Origin: JALOLG01 sp963776935
GTDB taxonomy: Bacteria; Actinomycetota; Acidimicrobiia; Acidimicrobiales; Ilumatobacteraceae
Length of the DNA stretch: 64,000 bases
Reading direction: 5' to 3'
Assembly: GCA_963776935.1 (NCBI GenBank)
Contig: CAVZOP010000001.1
Location: 558,001-622,000, forward strand
The notes beneath the pieces were generated by a model. That model had not been told where the DNA came from and made no database searches. It saw nothing but the letters and a program-made list of their open reading frames with translations. Positions 33,450-42,836 of the stretch are shown here, in pieces. Made by a program: the position numbers and the translations under genes. The first letter of the stretch is position 1; the number at the start of each line of letters is the position of its first letter.

Positions 33450-34280
33450 ATGCAGCGCCCTTTCCGGCAGGTCGACGTGTTCACCGACGAGCCCTACCGC
33501 GGCAACCCGGTGGCCGTTGTGCTCGACGGCGACGGGCTCTCGAGCGTGGACATGCAGCGCTTCGCCAACTGGACGAACCTGTCGGAGACGACGTTCGTGC
33601 TGCCGCCGACCACGCCAGAGGCCGACTACCGCGTGCGCATCTTCACGCCTGTCCTCGAGCTTCCGTTCGCCGGCCACCCGACGCTCGGGACGTGCCACGC
33701 CTGGCGCACGTCGGGCGGTCAGCCACAGCGCGACGACGTGATCGTGCAGGAGTGCACGGCCGGGCTCATCACGATCCGCGCGTCGGGTGAACGATTGGCG
33801 TTCGCAGCACCGCCGCTCGTGCGTTCGGGCCCTGTCGACGAGGCGTTCGTCGAGCGCATCGCGTCGGTGCTGCACATCGACCGGGTCGACATCCTCGCCG
33901 CCGAGTGGGCCGACAACGGGCCTGGCTGGGTCGCCGTGATGCTCGCCAGCGCCGACGCCGTGCTGGCCCTGAAGCCGGCGCCGATCGACTTCGACCTGGG
34001 TGTCGTCGGCCCTCACCCGGAGGGTTCAGATGTGGCGATCGAGGTGCGGGCGTTCTTCCCGAAGGACGGCACCACGGTCGAGGACCCGGTCACCGGCAGC
34101 CTCAACGCGTCGCTCGCGCAATGGCTGCTCGGATCCGACCGGCTGGGCGCGCCGTACGTCGCCGCTCAGGGGACGGCCCTCGGTCGCGCCGGACGGGTGC
34201 ACATCTCGCGCGACGACGACGGGACGATCTGGGTCGGCGGCGGAACCATCACCTGCGTGTCGGGCGAGGTCGACCTCTAA
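33450..34280 (+). CDS. PhzF family epimerase/isomerase
   Basis: A 276-residue PhzF-fold protein: QVDVFTDEPYRGNPVAVVLDGDGL at the N-terminus, ETTFVLPPTTPEADYRVRIFTPVLELPFAGHPTLGTC with the catalytic Glu region, and the C-terminal EDPVTGSLNASLAQWLL. Family members catalyse isomerisations such as that of dihydro-hydroxyanthranilate or act as epimerases; no phenazine genes are present, so the substrate is unknown. ATG at 33450 is chosen by family length; a GTG at 33441 is in frame. The 3' end overlaps the convergent regulator by 4 bp. Confidence 0.9.
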   Translation: MQRPFRQVDVFTDEPYRGNPVAVVLDGDGLSSVDMQRFANWTNLSETTFVLPPTTPEADYRVRIFTPVLELPFAGHPTLGTCHAWRTSGGQPQRDDVIVQECTAGLITIRASGERLAFAAPPLVRSGPVDEAFVERIASVLHIDRVDILAAEWADNGPGWVAVMLASADAVLALKPAPIDFDLGVVGPHPEGSDVAIEVRAFFPKDGTTVEDPVTGSLNASLAQWLLGSDRLGAPYVAAQGTALGRAGRVHISRDDDGTIWVGGGTITCVSGEVDL

Positions 34281-35006
34281 ACAGCGGTGGAGCAGAACGT
34301 GTCGCCGAGCGCCATGCTCGACTCGGTGACGACGCCGGCGACCAGCGCCTCGCCGTCGTCGCCGTAGAACTGCGCCAGCATCCCCCTGACCATGCCGCGA
34401 TCGACGGCACAGATGACCGGGTGCTCGGTGGCGACCTCGCCGAACGGGCAGTGGTCGTTGATGATCCGGAGATGGTCGTTGCGACCCTCGGCATGCGCCG
34501 CGAAACCGTGCGCCGTCAACGTGTCGGCGACAGCCTGGATCGCCGAACGGAGCGACCGATGGCCGGCGGCCAGTTCGTCGCCGGTGAGCCCGGCGGCCAT
34601 CGCCCGGCCGTACTCGGCGCCCACCTCTTCGGCCATCTGTTCCGCCTCGTCGTGGGGAAGGCGGGCCAACGCCCGTCCGAGCAACGACAGGACGAGGTCG
34701 TCGCTGCGCACCGGGAAGTCGGTGAGCGCGCCGGTGGTGGCGGTGTAGCGCTTCGACGGCCGCCCGGCGCCGCCACCGGCGAGACGGCCGGTCGCGACCT
34801 CGAGGTACCCGCCGGCGGCGAGCTTGTCGAGGTGGTGGCGGGCGACGTTGGGGTGCACGCCGACCTCGGTGGCCACCATCGACGTGGTGACCCCGTCGTC
34901 GCACACGTGATCGCGCACGTACAGGTAGATCCGGCGGCGCGTCGGATCGCCGAACGCATCGGTGATGGCCGACACGGTGGCGGTGAACGACGCGCTGACT
35001 GGCCAC
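34277..35006 (-). CDS. SufR-like ArsR/DeoR-type transcriptional regulator (frameshifted near start)
   Basis: About 242 residues. The N-terminal winged helix (AFGDPTRRRIYLYVRDHV, then TSMVATEVGVHPNVARHHLDKLAAGGYLEVATGR) is followed by a helical linker and a C-terminal domain containing CPFGEVATEHPVIC, a Cys-x12-Cys pair like that holding the Fe-S cluster of SufR. A TAGAAT box lies exactly 6 nt before GTG 35006, but that start needs one extra base removed between 34976 and 35003; otherwise the first in-frame start is GTG 34975. The divergent neighbour is an Mrp/ApbC iron-sulfur carrier, supporting a role in iron-sulfur regulation (inference). Confidence 0.78.
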
Positions 35007-35012
35007 GATTCG

Positions 35013-35018
35013 ATTCTA
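35013..35018 (-). promoter_or_regulatory. Candidate -10 box of the SufR-like regulator
   Basis: On the minus strand TAGAAT, a near-consensus -10, ends exactly 6 nt before GTG 35006. Confidence 0.5.
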
Positions 35019-35054
35019 CCCCCCGGTCCCTGCTGATTCGGCCAGTGGCCCGGG

Positions 35055-35060
35055 CACAAT
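35055..35060 (+). promoter_or_regulatory. Candidate -10 box of mrp
   Basis: CACAAT ends exactly 6 nt before the ATG at 35067. The regulator and mrp promoters share a 60-bp spacer, so the regulator could control both. Confidence 0.4.
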
Positions 35061-35066
35061 GGCGCC

Positions 35067-36212
35067 ATGTCAGTCACGCGCGAGCAGATCGTGGATGCGC
35101 TCCGTCCCGTCGAGGACCCTGAGCTGCACCGATCGATCGTCGACCTCGGGATGCTCCGCAACGTCGACCTGCACGACGACGGAGGAGTCGGGATCCTCAT
35201 CGCCCTCACCATCGCCGGCTGCCCGCTGCGCAACGAGATCACACGACGCGTCACCGACGCCGTCGCGCCACTCGACGGCGTCGCTCGCGTCGACCTCGAG
35301 TTCACCGTGATGACCGATGACGACCGCGAGGAGTTGCGCAAGCGGCTGCACGGTGATCCGGGCGCGACGGCCGGCCAAGGTCAGGCGCACGGACACGCCG
35401 AAGGGCGGGCCGTTCCGTTCGCCCAGGCCGGCTCGCGGACGCGGCCGATGTTGATCTCGTCGGGAAAGGGCGGTGTCGGCAAGTCGACCGTCACCACCAA
35501 CTTGGCGGTGGCGCTCGCCGCGCAAGGCCATTCGGTCGGCATCGTCGACGCCGACATCTACGGGTTCTCGATCCCGCGCATGCTCGGTGCCGACCGCGAA
35601 CCGGTCGTGATCGACGGGATGCTCGTCCCGCCGGAGCGGTGGGGCGTGCGGTGCATCTCGATCGGCTATTTCGTGCCGCCCGGCCAGGCCGTCATCTGGC
35701 GTGGACCGATGCTGCACAAGGCACTCGAGCAGTTCCTGACCGATGTGTTCTGGGACGAGCCCGACTTCCTGCTCATCGACATGCCACCCGGCACCGGCGA
35801 CATCGCTCTCAGCCTCAGCCAGTACCTCCCCCGCGGCGAGGTGTACGTCGTCACCACCCCGCAGCCCGCAGCCCAGAAGGTCGCCCGGTTGTCGGCGGCG
35901 ATGGCCCAGAAGGTCAACCTCGAGGTCAAGGGCGTGATCGAGAACATGTCGTGGTTCACGGGCGACGACGGCAAGCGGTACGAGATCTTCGGGGCGGGTG
36001 GCGGCACCGAGCTCGCCGACGAGCTCGGTGTCCCGTTGCTCGGACAGTTGCCGCTCGTGCCGGCGCTCCGGGAAGGCAGCGACGACGGCCGGCCGATCAC
36101 CGCCGTCGATCCCGAGAGTGAGACGGCGCAGGCGTTCCATCGCATCGCCGGACGGATCGCGACCGAGCTCAAGCCCAAGAAGATCTTCAGTCGCGAGTTG
36201 AAAGTCATCTGA
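35067..36212 (+). CDS. mrp: Mrp/ApbC-type iron-sulfur cluster carrier ATPase
   Basis: A 381-residue protein: an N-terminal MIP18/DUF59 domain (VTREQIVDALRPVEDPELHRSIVDLGML, with Cys in AGCPLRNE), a His/Gly-rich linker, and a ParA/MinD-like ATPase with Walker A SSGKGGVGKSTVTTNLA near 131, VDADIYGFSIPRML and LLIDMPPGTGDIALS. It should bind and hand over [4Fe-4S] clusters. The usual CxxC cluster motif after ENMS is missing: the sequence reads ENMSWFTGDDGKRYEIFG, which appears to be an actinobacterial variant. The zinc metallopeptidase gene follows by 17 bp. Confidence 0.92.
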   Translation: MSVTREQIVDALRPVEDPELHRSIVDLGMLRNVDLHDDGGVGILIALTIAGCPLRNEITRRVTDAVAPLDGVARVDLEFTVMTDDDREELRKRLHGDPGATAGQGQAHGHAEGRAVPFAQAGSRTRPMLISSGKGGVGKSTVTTNLAVALAAQGHSVGIVDADIYGFSIPRMLGADREPVVIDGMLVPPERWGVRCISIGYFVPPGQAVIWRGPMLHKALEQFLTDVFWDEPDFLLIDMPPGTGDIALSLSQYLPRGEVYVVTTPQPAAQKVARLSAAMAQKVNLEVKGVIENMSWFTGDDGKRYEIFGAGGGTELADELGVPLLGQLPLVPALREGSDDGRPITAVDPESETAQAFHRIAGRIATELKPKKIFSRELKVI

Positions 36213-36229
36213 GTCCGAGTCGCCGGCCG

Positions 36230-36568
36230 ATGGAGCCGCTGCCGCGCTACCGCTTCGAGCAACTCGTCGCCGACGCCCTCGACGAGCTCCCCGACGAGCT
36301 GCAACCGGTGCTCGACAACGTCGTCGTACAGGTGGCCGATCGGGATCCCGACGAGCCCGATCTGCTGGGCCTGTATCACGGCGTCCCGCACACCGAGCGC
36401 ACGGGCCACGAAGGCCCCGATGTCGTGACGATCTACCGCCTCGCGCTGTGCGAGGCGTGCGACGACCTCGACGAGCTCGTCGACGAGGTGTACGTGACCG
36501 TCATCCACGAGATCGCCCACGCGGCCGGCATCGACGACGCACGCCTCCACGAGCTCGGATGGGCGTGA
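36230..36568 (+). CDS. Zincin-like metallopeptidase family protein
   Basis: A 112-residue small metallopeptidase of the actinobacterial/cyanobacterial type. The zinc motif HEIAHAAGI (HExxH) lies near residue 91, preceded by a conserved PDVVTIYRLALCEAC region. Such proteins usually begin with a short helical RFEQLVADALDELPDEL segment, as here. Substrate unknown. It follows mrp by 17 bp and its end overlaps the next lipoprotein gene by 10 bp. Confidence 0.88.
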   Translation: MEPLPRYRFEQLVADALDELPDELQPVLDNVVVQVADRDPDEPDLLGLYHGVPHTERTGHEGPDVVTIYRLALCEACDDLDELVDEVYVTVIHEIAHAAGIDDARLHELGWA

Positions 36569-38130
36569 AGCGCCTCCGGTCGCTGGCGCTCCTCGGTGCG
36601 GCCCTGCTGTCGGCGGCGTGCGCCGACAGCAGCGGCGAGCAGAACGAGTCCGATCGATCACGCGAGATCGCGATCCACGCCGACTCGGCGCGGCCCCTCG
36701 ACCGGCGGCTGTTCGGCACCAACGTGCCGGCCTGGCTCGGACCCGACAAGCTCGCCGACCCGGCGTTCCAGGCGGCGACCACCGCGCTCGGCACGACGCT
36801 GCTGCGGTTTCCCGGTGGGAGCTGGAGCAACGGCTACGACTGGCTGGCGTGCGAGCGCGACGTCGAGCCGGATTGCTTTGCCACCTGGGCCGCGCGACCG
36901 AGCGACTTCGTCGGGTTCATGCAGGCAACCGGACTCCCTGGAGTCTGGACGACGTCGTTCAGCGGTACCGCCGAGGAGGCCGCCGCGGCGGTCGCGTTCT
37001 TCAACGGTGACGTGGACGACGACCGGCCGCTCGGCGTCGACCGCGAAGGGCGCGACTGGAAGACCGTCGGCGAGTGGGCGCAGCTACGCGTCGCTGGAGG
37101 ACATCCACAGCCGGCCGGGATCGAGCTGTGGGAGATCGGGAACGAGGTCTACGGCGCCCGGCCGGCGGCCGGCTCCGACTGTGCGGAATTCGGGTGGGAG
37201 GACGTGTGGACGTGCGACGGCACCGAGTACGTCGACGGCGACGACGAGCACGACGGGTACCTGGAGTTCCACGAGCAGATGCGCATCGTCGATCCCGAGA
37301 TCGAGGTCGGCGCGGTCGGCCTGTTCGACGGCGAGAGCTGGGGATCCTGGGGCAGCGAGGTGATCGCCGGTACCGGCGAACTGCTCGACTTCTACGTCAT
37401 CCACCACTACGGCTTCGCAGGCGAGCCCGACGAGGGCGCGGCGCTGGCGCTCCCGCAGTCGTCGTGGCCCGAACTGATGCAGGTCGCGACCGAGACGCTC
37501 GCCGTCGGCAACCCTTCGCGAACCGTTCCGGTGGCGATCACCGAATACAACATGGTCGCCTTCCAGGATGCCGACGACGACCGGCTGATGGCGCGCGCGA
37601 TCAACCTGCTCTACATGGCCGACACGATCGGCCAGATGGCCGAGAACGGCGTCACGATCGCGAACCAGTGGAACCTGGCCAACGGCAAGGCCCCGAACGG
37701 CACGGACTACGGGATGATCGATGCCGACACGGGGGCCCGCAACCCGCAGTACTACGCGCTCGCGCTGTGGACCCGCTTCGGCGACGAGTTGCTCGCCACC
37801 GATGTCGGGTTCGAGACCGACACCGAGTTGAGTGCCTACGCGGGCCGGGCAGCCGACGGCACGATCAGCCTGCTGGCGATCAACAAGACGGGTGAGCCGA
37901 CGACGGCACAGGTTCGGATCGGCAGCGGTGCCACCAGGTACACGGCCCGTGCCGATGTCGTCGCCGCCGAGTCGCTCGAGGCGACGACGGTGGAGTTCAA
38001 CGGCTCCGCCGATCCTTCCGTCGATCTCACCGAACCGCCCGCCGCCGACCTCGGTGAGGTCGGTCCGGAGTTCGACGTCACGTTCGAGCCGTACTCCGTG
38101 ACGCTCGTGCGCCTCACCCCCGCGGACTGA
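36559..38130 (+). CDS. Secreted glycoside-hydrolase-like lipoprotein (alpha-L-arabinofuranosidase-like)
   Basis: A 523-residue exported protein. A lipoprotein signal (SLALLGAALLSAACADS) puts a lipidated Cys near residue 20. A TIM barrel follows, with LLRFPGGSWSNGYDW early, the acid/base Glu196 in ELWEIGNEVYG, and the nucleophile Glu329 in AITEYNMV, then a C-terminal beta domain (TISLLAINKTGEPTTAQV). This layout resembles GH51/GH39-like clan GH-A enzymes acting on arabinose-containing polysaccharides; the substrate is inferred. The ATG overlaps the metallopeptidase gene but the function is unrelated. It opens a run of three consecutive secreted proteins. Confidence 0.82.
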   Translation: MGVKRLRSLALLGAALLSAACADSSGEQNESDRSREIAIHADSARPLDRRLFGTNVPAWLGPDKLADPAFQAATTALGTTLLRFPGGSWSNGYDWLACERDVEPDCFATWAARPSDFVGFMQATGLPGVWTTSFSGTAEEAAAAVAFFNGDVDDDRPLGVDREGRDWKTVGEWAQLRVAGGHPQPAGIELWEIGNEVYGARPAAGSDCAEFGWEDVWTCDGTEYVDGDDEHDGYLEFHEQMRIVDPEIEVGAVGLFDGESWGSWGSEVIAGTGELLDFYVIHHYGFAGEPDEGAALALPQSSWPELMQVATETLAVGNPSRTVPVAITEYNMVAFQDADDDRLMARAINLLYMADTIGQMAENGVTIANQWNLANGKAPNGTDYGMIDADTGARNPQYYALALWTRFGDELLATDVGFETDTELSAYAGRAADGTISLLAINKTGEPTTAQVRIGSGATRYTARADVVAAESLEATTVEFNGSADPSVDLTEPPAADLGEVGPEFDVTFEPYSVTLVRLTPAD

Positions 38131-38226
38131 ACACTCACTCAAGCTGAATCGCCCCTGAAACGCCGGTGGTACTGTCGCGGTCCGGGACTCTGAGCGGGGC
38201 TCGGGGACGGGACATCGGGAGGGACG

Positions 38227-40109
38227 ATGGGACATCGGGCGATGCGCGTTGCCCTGTGCGCTGCGATCGCAGCGGCAGGGTCGATCACGGTCAGCGAGGG
38301 ATCACCCGCCTCAGCGGCGACATGGTCGATCGTCGACCTCAACACTCCGGGCGTCGACGCGACGCGGCTGGCCCAAGAGGTCGCCGGCCAAGGTGTGACG
38401 ATCCAAACCGCCACGTTCACCGGCGATCCCCGCCAGGGTGGCCTGTTCTCGGGACCCGGCGTCGTCGATGCGATCGGTGTCACCGACGGCGTGGTGATGT
38501 CGAGTGGGTTCGTGTCCGACGTCGTCGGCCCCAACGACGAAGGTGGAAGCGGCGAATCGATCCCGTTCCCCGGCGGCGAAGGTGATCCGGACCTCGACGC
38601 GGTCATCGCCCCACGCACCACGAACGACGCCGCGGTGCTCAATATCACGTTCGTGCCGACCAGCCCCGACCTCCAGATCAACTACGTGTTCGCATCCGAG
38701 GAGTACCAGGAGTTCGTCGACTCCCAGTTCAACGACGTGTTCGCGTTCTGGGTGAACGGTGTCGCCCTCGCCAACAACTGCGCCACGGTTGCCGACCCCG
38801 GCGGCCGCGTACCGGTCACGATCAACACGATCAACCACCTACGCAACACGCAGATCTACGTCGATAACCCGCAACCAGGGACCTTCGATACACAGTTCGA
38901 CGGCTTCACGCTTCCCCTGACGTGCTTCGCGACGGTGACGCCGAACGTTCCCGAACACGCTCAAGCTCGCGGTCGCCGACACCAGCGACTCGATCCTGGA
39001 CTCGGCCGTGTTCCTGGAGTCGTCGGGTGTCACGTCGACACCGAAGACGAGGTATTCACCGGTGACCCCGGAGCGTGTGCTCGACACCCGGGGCGGCGCC
39101 AAGATCCCGGCCGCTGGCACCATCAACGTGCCGATCGCTGGAACATTCGGCGTTCCGACCGACGCCGTCTCAGTGGCGCTGAACGTCACCGCCACGCAGG
39201 CCGACGACAATGGGTTCCTGACGGTGTTTCCGAACGGCCAGCCGTTGCCCGTGGCGTCGAACGTCAACTACACGACTGGATCGGACGTGCCCAATCTGGT
39301 GGTTGCACCGCTCGGCGCGGACGGGTCGGTCAACATCTTCAGCGAGGATGCGACCCACGTGATCGTCGACGTCTTCGGATGGTTCGGCACCAACGCCGCC
39401 AACGGCTTCGTGCCGGCGGCGATCCCGGCCCGGGCGTTCGACAGCCGTCCGGGCGGCGTCAAGGTGGGGGCCGGCCAGGTCGTCACGTTCCCGGTGGTCG
39501 GCCACGGCGGCGTTCCCGCAGGTACGCCATCGGTCGCGCTGAACCTCACGATCGACCAGCCGGACCAAGCCGGCTTCGCATCGGTGTTCGCCTCCGGTGC
39601 GCCGGTGCCGCTCACCTCGAACGTCAACTTCGCGGCCGGCCAGACGCAGGCCCAACGTGGTGTTTGCTCCCGTCGGTGCCGACGGCCAGGTGAGCGTGTT
39701 CGTGTCGACTGGCGCGCACGTCATCGCCGACGTGTTCGGGTGGTACAGCACGGCCAGCGACGCCGAGCTGTTCAAGCCGGTGAAGCCCAAGCGGGTCTGG
39801 GACAGCCGTCAGCACACGATCATCCCCGCTGGCGGTGAGCTCACGTTGAAGGTCACCGACATCGTCGGTGTTCCGTCGACCGCCACCGCGGTGGTGCTCA
39901 ACGTGACCGTCACCGCCCCCGTGGGCAGCGGGTTCCTCACGGTTCACGCCGCCAACGTGCCACGGCCCGAGACGTCGAACGTCAACTACGTCTCCAGCCA
40001 AACGGTGCCGAACGTCGTGATCACGGGCGTCTCCGTCGACGGTCGCATCAAGATCTGGACGTATGCCGACGCCCACATCATCGTCGACGTGGCCGGCTGG
40101 TTCGGCTGA
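38227..40109 (+). CDS. Secreted choice-of-anchor-L repeat protein (two frameshifts)
   Basis: About 627 residues. A Sec signal peptide (MRVALCAAIAAAGSITVSEGSPASA) is followed by a choice-of-anchor-L-like domain with VTDGVVMSSGFVSDV, NYVFASEEYQEFVDSQFNDVFAFWVNG and NTINHLR. Three beta-rich ~115-residue repeats follow, each with an RxxDTR/RxxDSR opening and a DVFGWFG or DVAGWFG end. Insertions of one base near 38949-38951 and 39649-39650 break the frame; both repairs restore repeat homology. A GGGAGGG ribosome site lies 4-10 nt before the ATG. Likely a cell-surface or secreted adhesive protein. The same repeat occurs in the L,D-transpeptidase-like protein at 11.8-13.0 kb. Confidence 0.8.
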
Positions 40110-40175
40110 TCCTGGATAGCGTGCCCAGAGTCAGTCCTCGACGTGAGGGATCGGACGTGAGGATGGAGAGTCTGC

Positions 40176-41348
40176 GTGCGCAGAACGGGCGCAAAGTGGC
40201 CGGCGGTGTGCGTGCTCGTGCTGACCGCGTGCGGTGGAAGCTCATCCGACACACCGATCGTCTTCGACGACGTCACGACCACCGCGTCGACCGCCCCACC
40301 GCTCGCTGACACGGCGGCGACGGACCCGGTTGCCCCGTCGTCGAGCGGGCCCGCCGCGGGATCGGCGCCATCGACGACGGTGGCGACCGCCGCCACGACG
40401 ACGACAACGACGTTGCCACCGCTGACGCCCGAGAACGCTCCCCGCGTGCAGTGGCAGGGCGGGACCGATTATCTCCTCGGCGCCAACCTGCCCTGGTTCG
40501 GCTGGGGCTGCGACTTCGGGTGCGGCTCGTCGGCGGGCGGGGTCAGCGACCCGGCGACGAGTGCTGCCATCGGGCCAGTGCTCGACGCTGCGCGCGCAGC
40601 CGGCATGGAGATCGTCCGATGGTGGCTGTTCCCCGGCGAGCCCACGCAGTTCACCGTCGACGCGGCCGGCCTGCCGACTGGGATCGTCCCCAACGTCTAC
40701 GACGACATCGACGCCGCGCTCGAGCTCGCCGAACGGTCGGACGTGTCGTACGTGTTCACGCTGTTCTCGGGCCCAACCGACCTCCCCGCGGCGTGGCTGA
40801 CGACGGAGGACGGACGCGCCCGGTTGACCGCGACGCTCGGCGAGTTGTTCGCGCACTATCGGAACGAAGAGCGGATCATGACGTGGCAGGTGATGAACGA
40901 GCCGGAATGGGCCATCTGGGACCGTCACGTCGTCATGACCGACGTGCAGGATCTCGTCAGAAAGGTCGCGTTCGCCGTCCACTCCGAGACGCGATCCTTG
41001 GTGAGTGTCGGCGGAGCCAGGCTGGACGGGCTGTGGATGTGGCAGGGGCTCGGGCTCGACTACTACACCGTGCACTGGTACGACCCCATGAAGCAGGCCG
41101 GCGAATGCCTCCCGTGCGTTACCTACTCGCAGATCCGTGACGAGCTCGGCCTCGACGCCCCGATCGTGGTCGGTGAGTTCTACCTCGGTCCCGACGTGGA
41201 CGGCGATACCCGGTTGGAGGGCTTTCGCTCGCACGGCTTCGCCGGTTCGTTCGCATGGTCGCTGATGCCCGACCAAACGGCGGATCGCCTGACCATCGAC
41301 ACGGCGGCGGCGGCGCGCTTCGCCACCCGCCTCGAGGTCGAGGGATGA
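40176..41348 (+). CDS. Secreted cellulase/GH5-like lipoprotein
   Basis: A 390-residue exported protein. It has a lipobox VLTACGG after a short signal, a Thr/Pro-rich linker (about 28-85), then a clan GH-A TIM barrel with acid/base Glu242 in QVMNEPEWAIWD and nucleophile Glu334 in VVGEFYLGP. It resembles GH5-type or mannanase-like glycosidases; specificity not predictable. The GTG start has GGAGAG 5 nt upstream. With the two genes before it, it forms a set that may handle extracellular polysaccharides. Confidence 0.82.
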   Translation: MRRTGAKWPAVCVLVLTACGGSSSDTPIVFDDVTTTASTAPPLADTAATDPVAPSSSGPAAGSAPSTTVATAATTTTTTLPPLTPENAPRVQWQGGTDYLLGANLPWFGWGCDFGCGSSAGGVSDPATSAAIGPVLDAARAAGMEIVRWWLFPGEPTQFTVDAAGLPTGIVPNVYDDIDAALELAERSDVSYVFTLFSGPTDLPAAWLTTEDGRARLTATLGELFAHYRNEERIMTWQVMNEPEWAIWDRHVVMTDVQDLVRKVAFAVHSETRSLVSVGGARLDGLWMWQGLGLDYYTVHWYDPMKQAGECLPCVTYSQIRDELGLDAPIVVGEFYLGPDVDGDTRLEGFRSHGFAGSFAWSLMPDQTADRLTIDTAAAARFATRLEVEG

Positions 41349-41373
41349 GCGACCGTCAGTCGCCAGCGCACCG

Positions 41374-41985
41374 TCAGTCGTTGGTGTAGCGCTGCTCGCG
41401 GAACGGGTCGCCGTACATGTGGTAGCCGTTCTGCTCCCAGAACCCTGGACGGTCGCCGGCCACGAGCTCCAGCTCGCGCACCCATTTGGCGCTCTTCCAG
41501 AAGTAGAGGTGGGGGATGACGACCCGCACGGGCCCACCGTGGACGGGCTCGAGCGGCGCGCCGTCGTGCGCATAGGCGACGATCGCATCGTCGGTCGTGA
41601 TGTCGGCGAGCGGCACGTTCGTCGTGTAGCCGAACTCGGCATGTTCGATCACGTGCGTCGCCGACTGCTGCACGCCCGCCCGTTCGAACAGGTCGCGGAC
41701 GCGCACCCCCGTCCACGTCGTGTCGAACCGGCTCCACTTCGTGACGCAGTGGATGTCGAACGTCGGCGTCACGCTCGGAAGGGCCCGCAACTCGTCGAGA
41801 TCGAGCGTGAACGGTGCGTCGACGAGGCCGGTGATCGTCAGGTCCCACTGACCGGGCTCGTACGACGGCACGTCGCCGACGTGGAGGACCGGGAACCGCT
41901 GCGTGAGGTACTGCCCGGGCGGGAGTCGGGACGGGTCGTAGCCCTGCTCGACGAGTGATCGGCGGTTGCGTTCGAAGAAGCCCAC
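41374..41985 (-). CDS. Molybdopterin-dependent sulfite-oxidase-like oxidoreductase
   Basis: A 203-residue protein matching only the molybdenum-cofactor domain of the sulfite oxidase family: FERNRRSLVEQGYDPSRLPPGQ at the start, WDLTITGLVDAPFTLDL, then FDIHCVTKWSRFDTTWTGV with Cys80 as the Mo ligand, and GGPVRVVIPHLYFWKSAKWV. No twin-arginine signal is seen, so it is predicted to be cytosolic, unlike MsrP. Substrate unknown. The GTG start is convergent in position with the glycosidase gene and divergent from the DUF4328 gene. Confidence 0.9.
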   Translation of the reverse strand: MGFFERNRRSLVEQGYDPSRLPPGQYLTQRFPVLHVGDVPSYEPGQWDLTITGLVDAPFTLDLDELRALPSVTPTFDIHCVTKWSRFDTTWTGVRVRDLFERAGVQQSATHVIEHAEFGYTTNVPLADITTDDAIVAYAHDGAPLEPVHGGPVRVVIPHLYFWKSAKWVRELELVAGDRPGFWEQNGYHMYGDPFREQRYTND

Positions 41986-42024
41986 GACCGTCAGTCTCTC
42001 AGCGCCCAGCTACCGTTACGACAA

Positions 42025-42822
42025 GTGACTGACATCCCGCCCCCGCCCGGGGCCACGCCCCCGCCCCCACCGCCTCCACCCAACCTGACGCCACCGCCGG
42101 GCTACACGGCGTACGCACCGTCGTACATGACGTCGGTCGCCCTCAAGCGGATCCAGGGGCTCACGACGTGGATCGTCGTCCTCACCGCGATCGTCGGAGC
42201 CGTCACCGTCCTGGCGACGTTTCTCGTCCTCCTCGCCAGGGACGAGGCCCGCGACTACCTCGCCGGTCGGATCACCGACGACGACTTCGTCGAGGCCTAT
42301 TCGCCGGCGTTGCTGCTCGGGTTCGTCCAGGGTGCGGCCACGCTCGCGGTCTTCGTGCTGACGATGATCTGGATGCACCGCATGGCCTCCAATCACCGCG
42401 CCTTGCACCGCGACGGCACGTGGTCGCCGGGTTGGGCGATCGGCGGATGGTTCCTCCCGCCGTTGATCCTCTACATCATCCCCTACCTCATGTTCCGCGA
42501 GCTGTGGAAGGCGTCCGACCCGAACGTCCCGGCGGGGGACCAGCGGTGGAAGTCCAACCCGGTCAGCATCATCGTCACGCTGTGGTGGTTGGCGTACGGC
42601 GTGGCTCCGATCCCGATCGCCATCGCCCAGGGCGTCGACCGGTTCGGCGGCAACTTCAACGGCGACATGGAATCGCTCGCCGAATCGGTCGACGACCGCT
42701 TGGCGGTGAGCTTCGTTGCGAGCTTCGTCATGGCACTCGCGGCGGTCCTCTACATCATCATGGTCCGCCAGCTCTCCAGCCGTCACCGCCAGTTGACAGG
42801 TGAATCAGGGCAGCCGACCTGA
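42025..42822 (+). CDS. DUF4328 domain membrane protein
   Basis: A 265-residue protein with a Pro-rich cytosolic N-terminus (residues 1-35), then four or five membrane helices (WIVVLTAIVGAVTVLATFLVLLA; LLLGFVQGAATLAVFVLTMIW; WAIGGWFLPPLILYIIPYLMF; later helices near 185 and 235). The W-x3-GW-x-LPP and PYLMFRELWKASDP motifs are typical of DUF4328. Function unknown. The GTG at 42025 has TACCGT 8 nt upstream. Confidence 0.88.
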   Translation: MTDIPPPPGATPPPPPPPPNLTPPPGYTAYAPSYMTSVALKRIQGLTTWIVVLTAIVGAVTVLATFLVLLARDEARDYLAGRITDDDFVEAYSPALLLGFVQGAATLAVFVLTMIWMHRMASNHRALHRDGTWSPGWAIGGWFLPPLILYIIPYLMFRELWKASDPNVPAGDQRWKSNPVSIIVTLWWLAYGVAPIPIAIAQGVDRFGGNFNGDMESLAESVDDRLAVSFVASFVMALAAVLYIIMVRQLSSRHRQLTGESGQPT

Positions 42823-42836
42823 GATCCGCGTCGCCG

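Noticed and set aside
33450..34280. Phenazine biosynthesis because of the PhzF protein
   Set aside because: No other phz gene is present; PhzF-fold proteins are widespread and functionally varied.
38227..40109. Repeated protein units considered as a CRISPR-like or DNA repeat array
   Set aside because: The repeats are at protein level only, about 115 residues long, and diverged in DNA; there are no short direct repeats with spacers.
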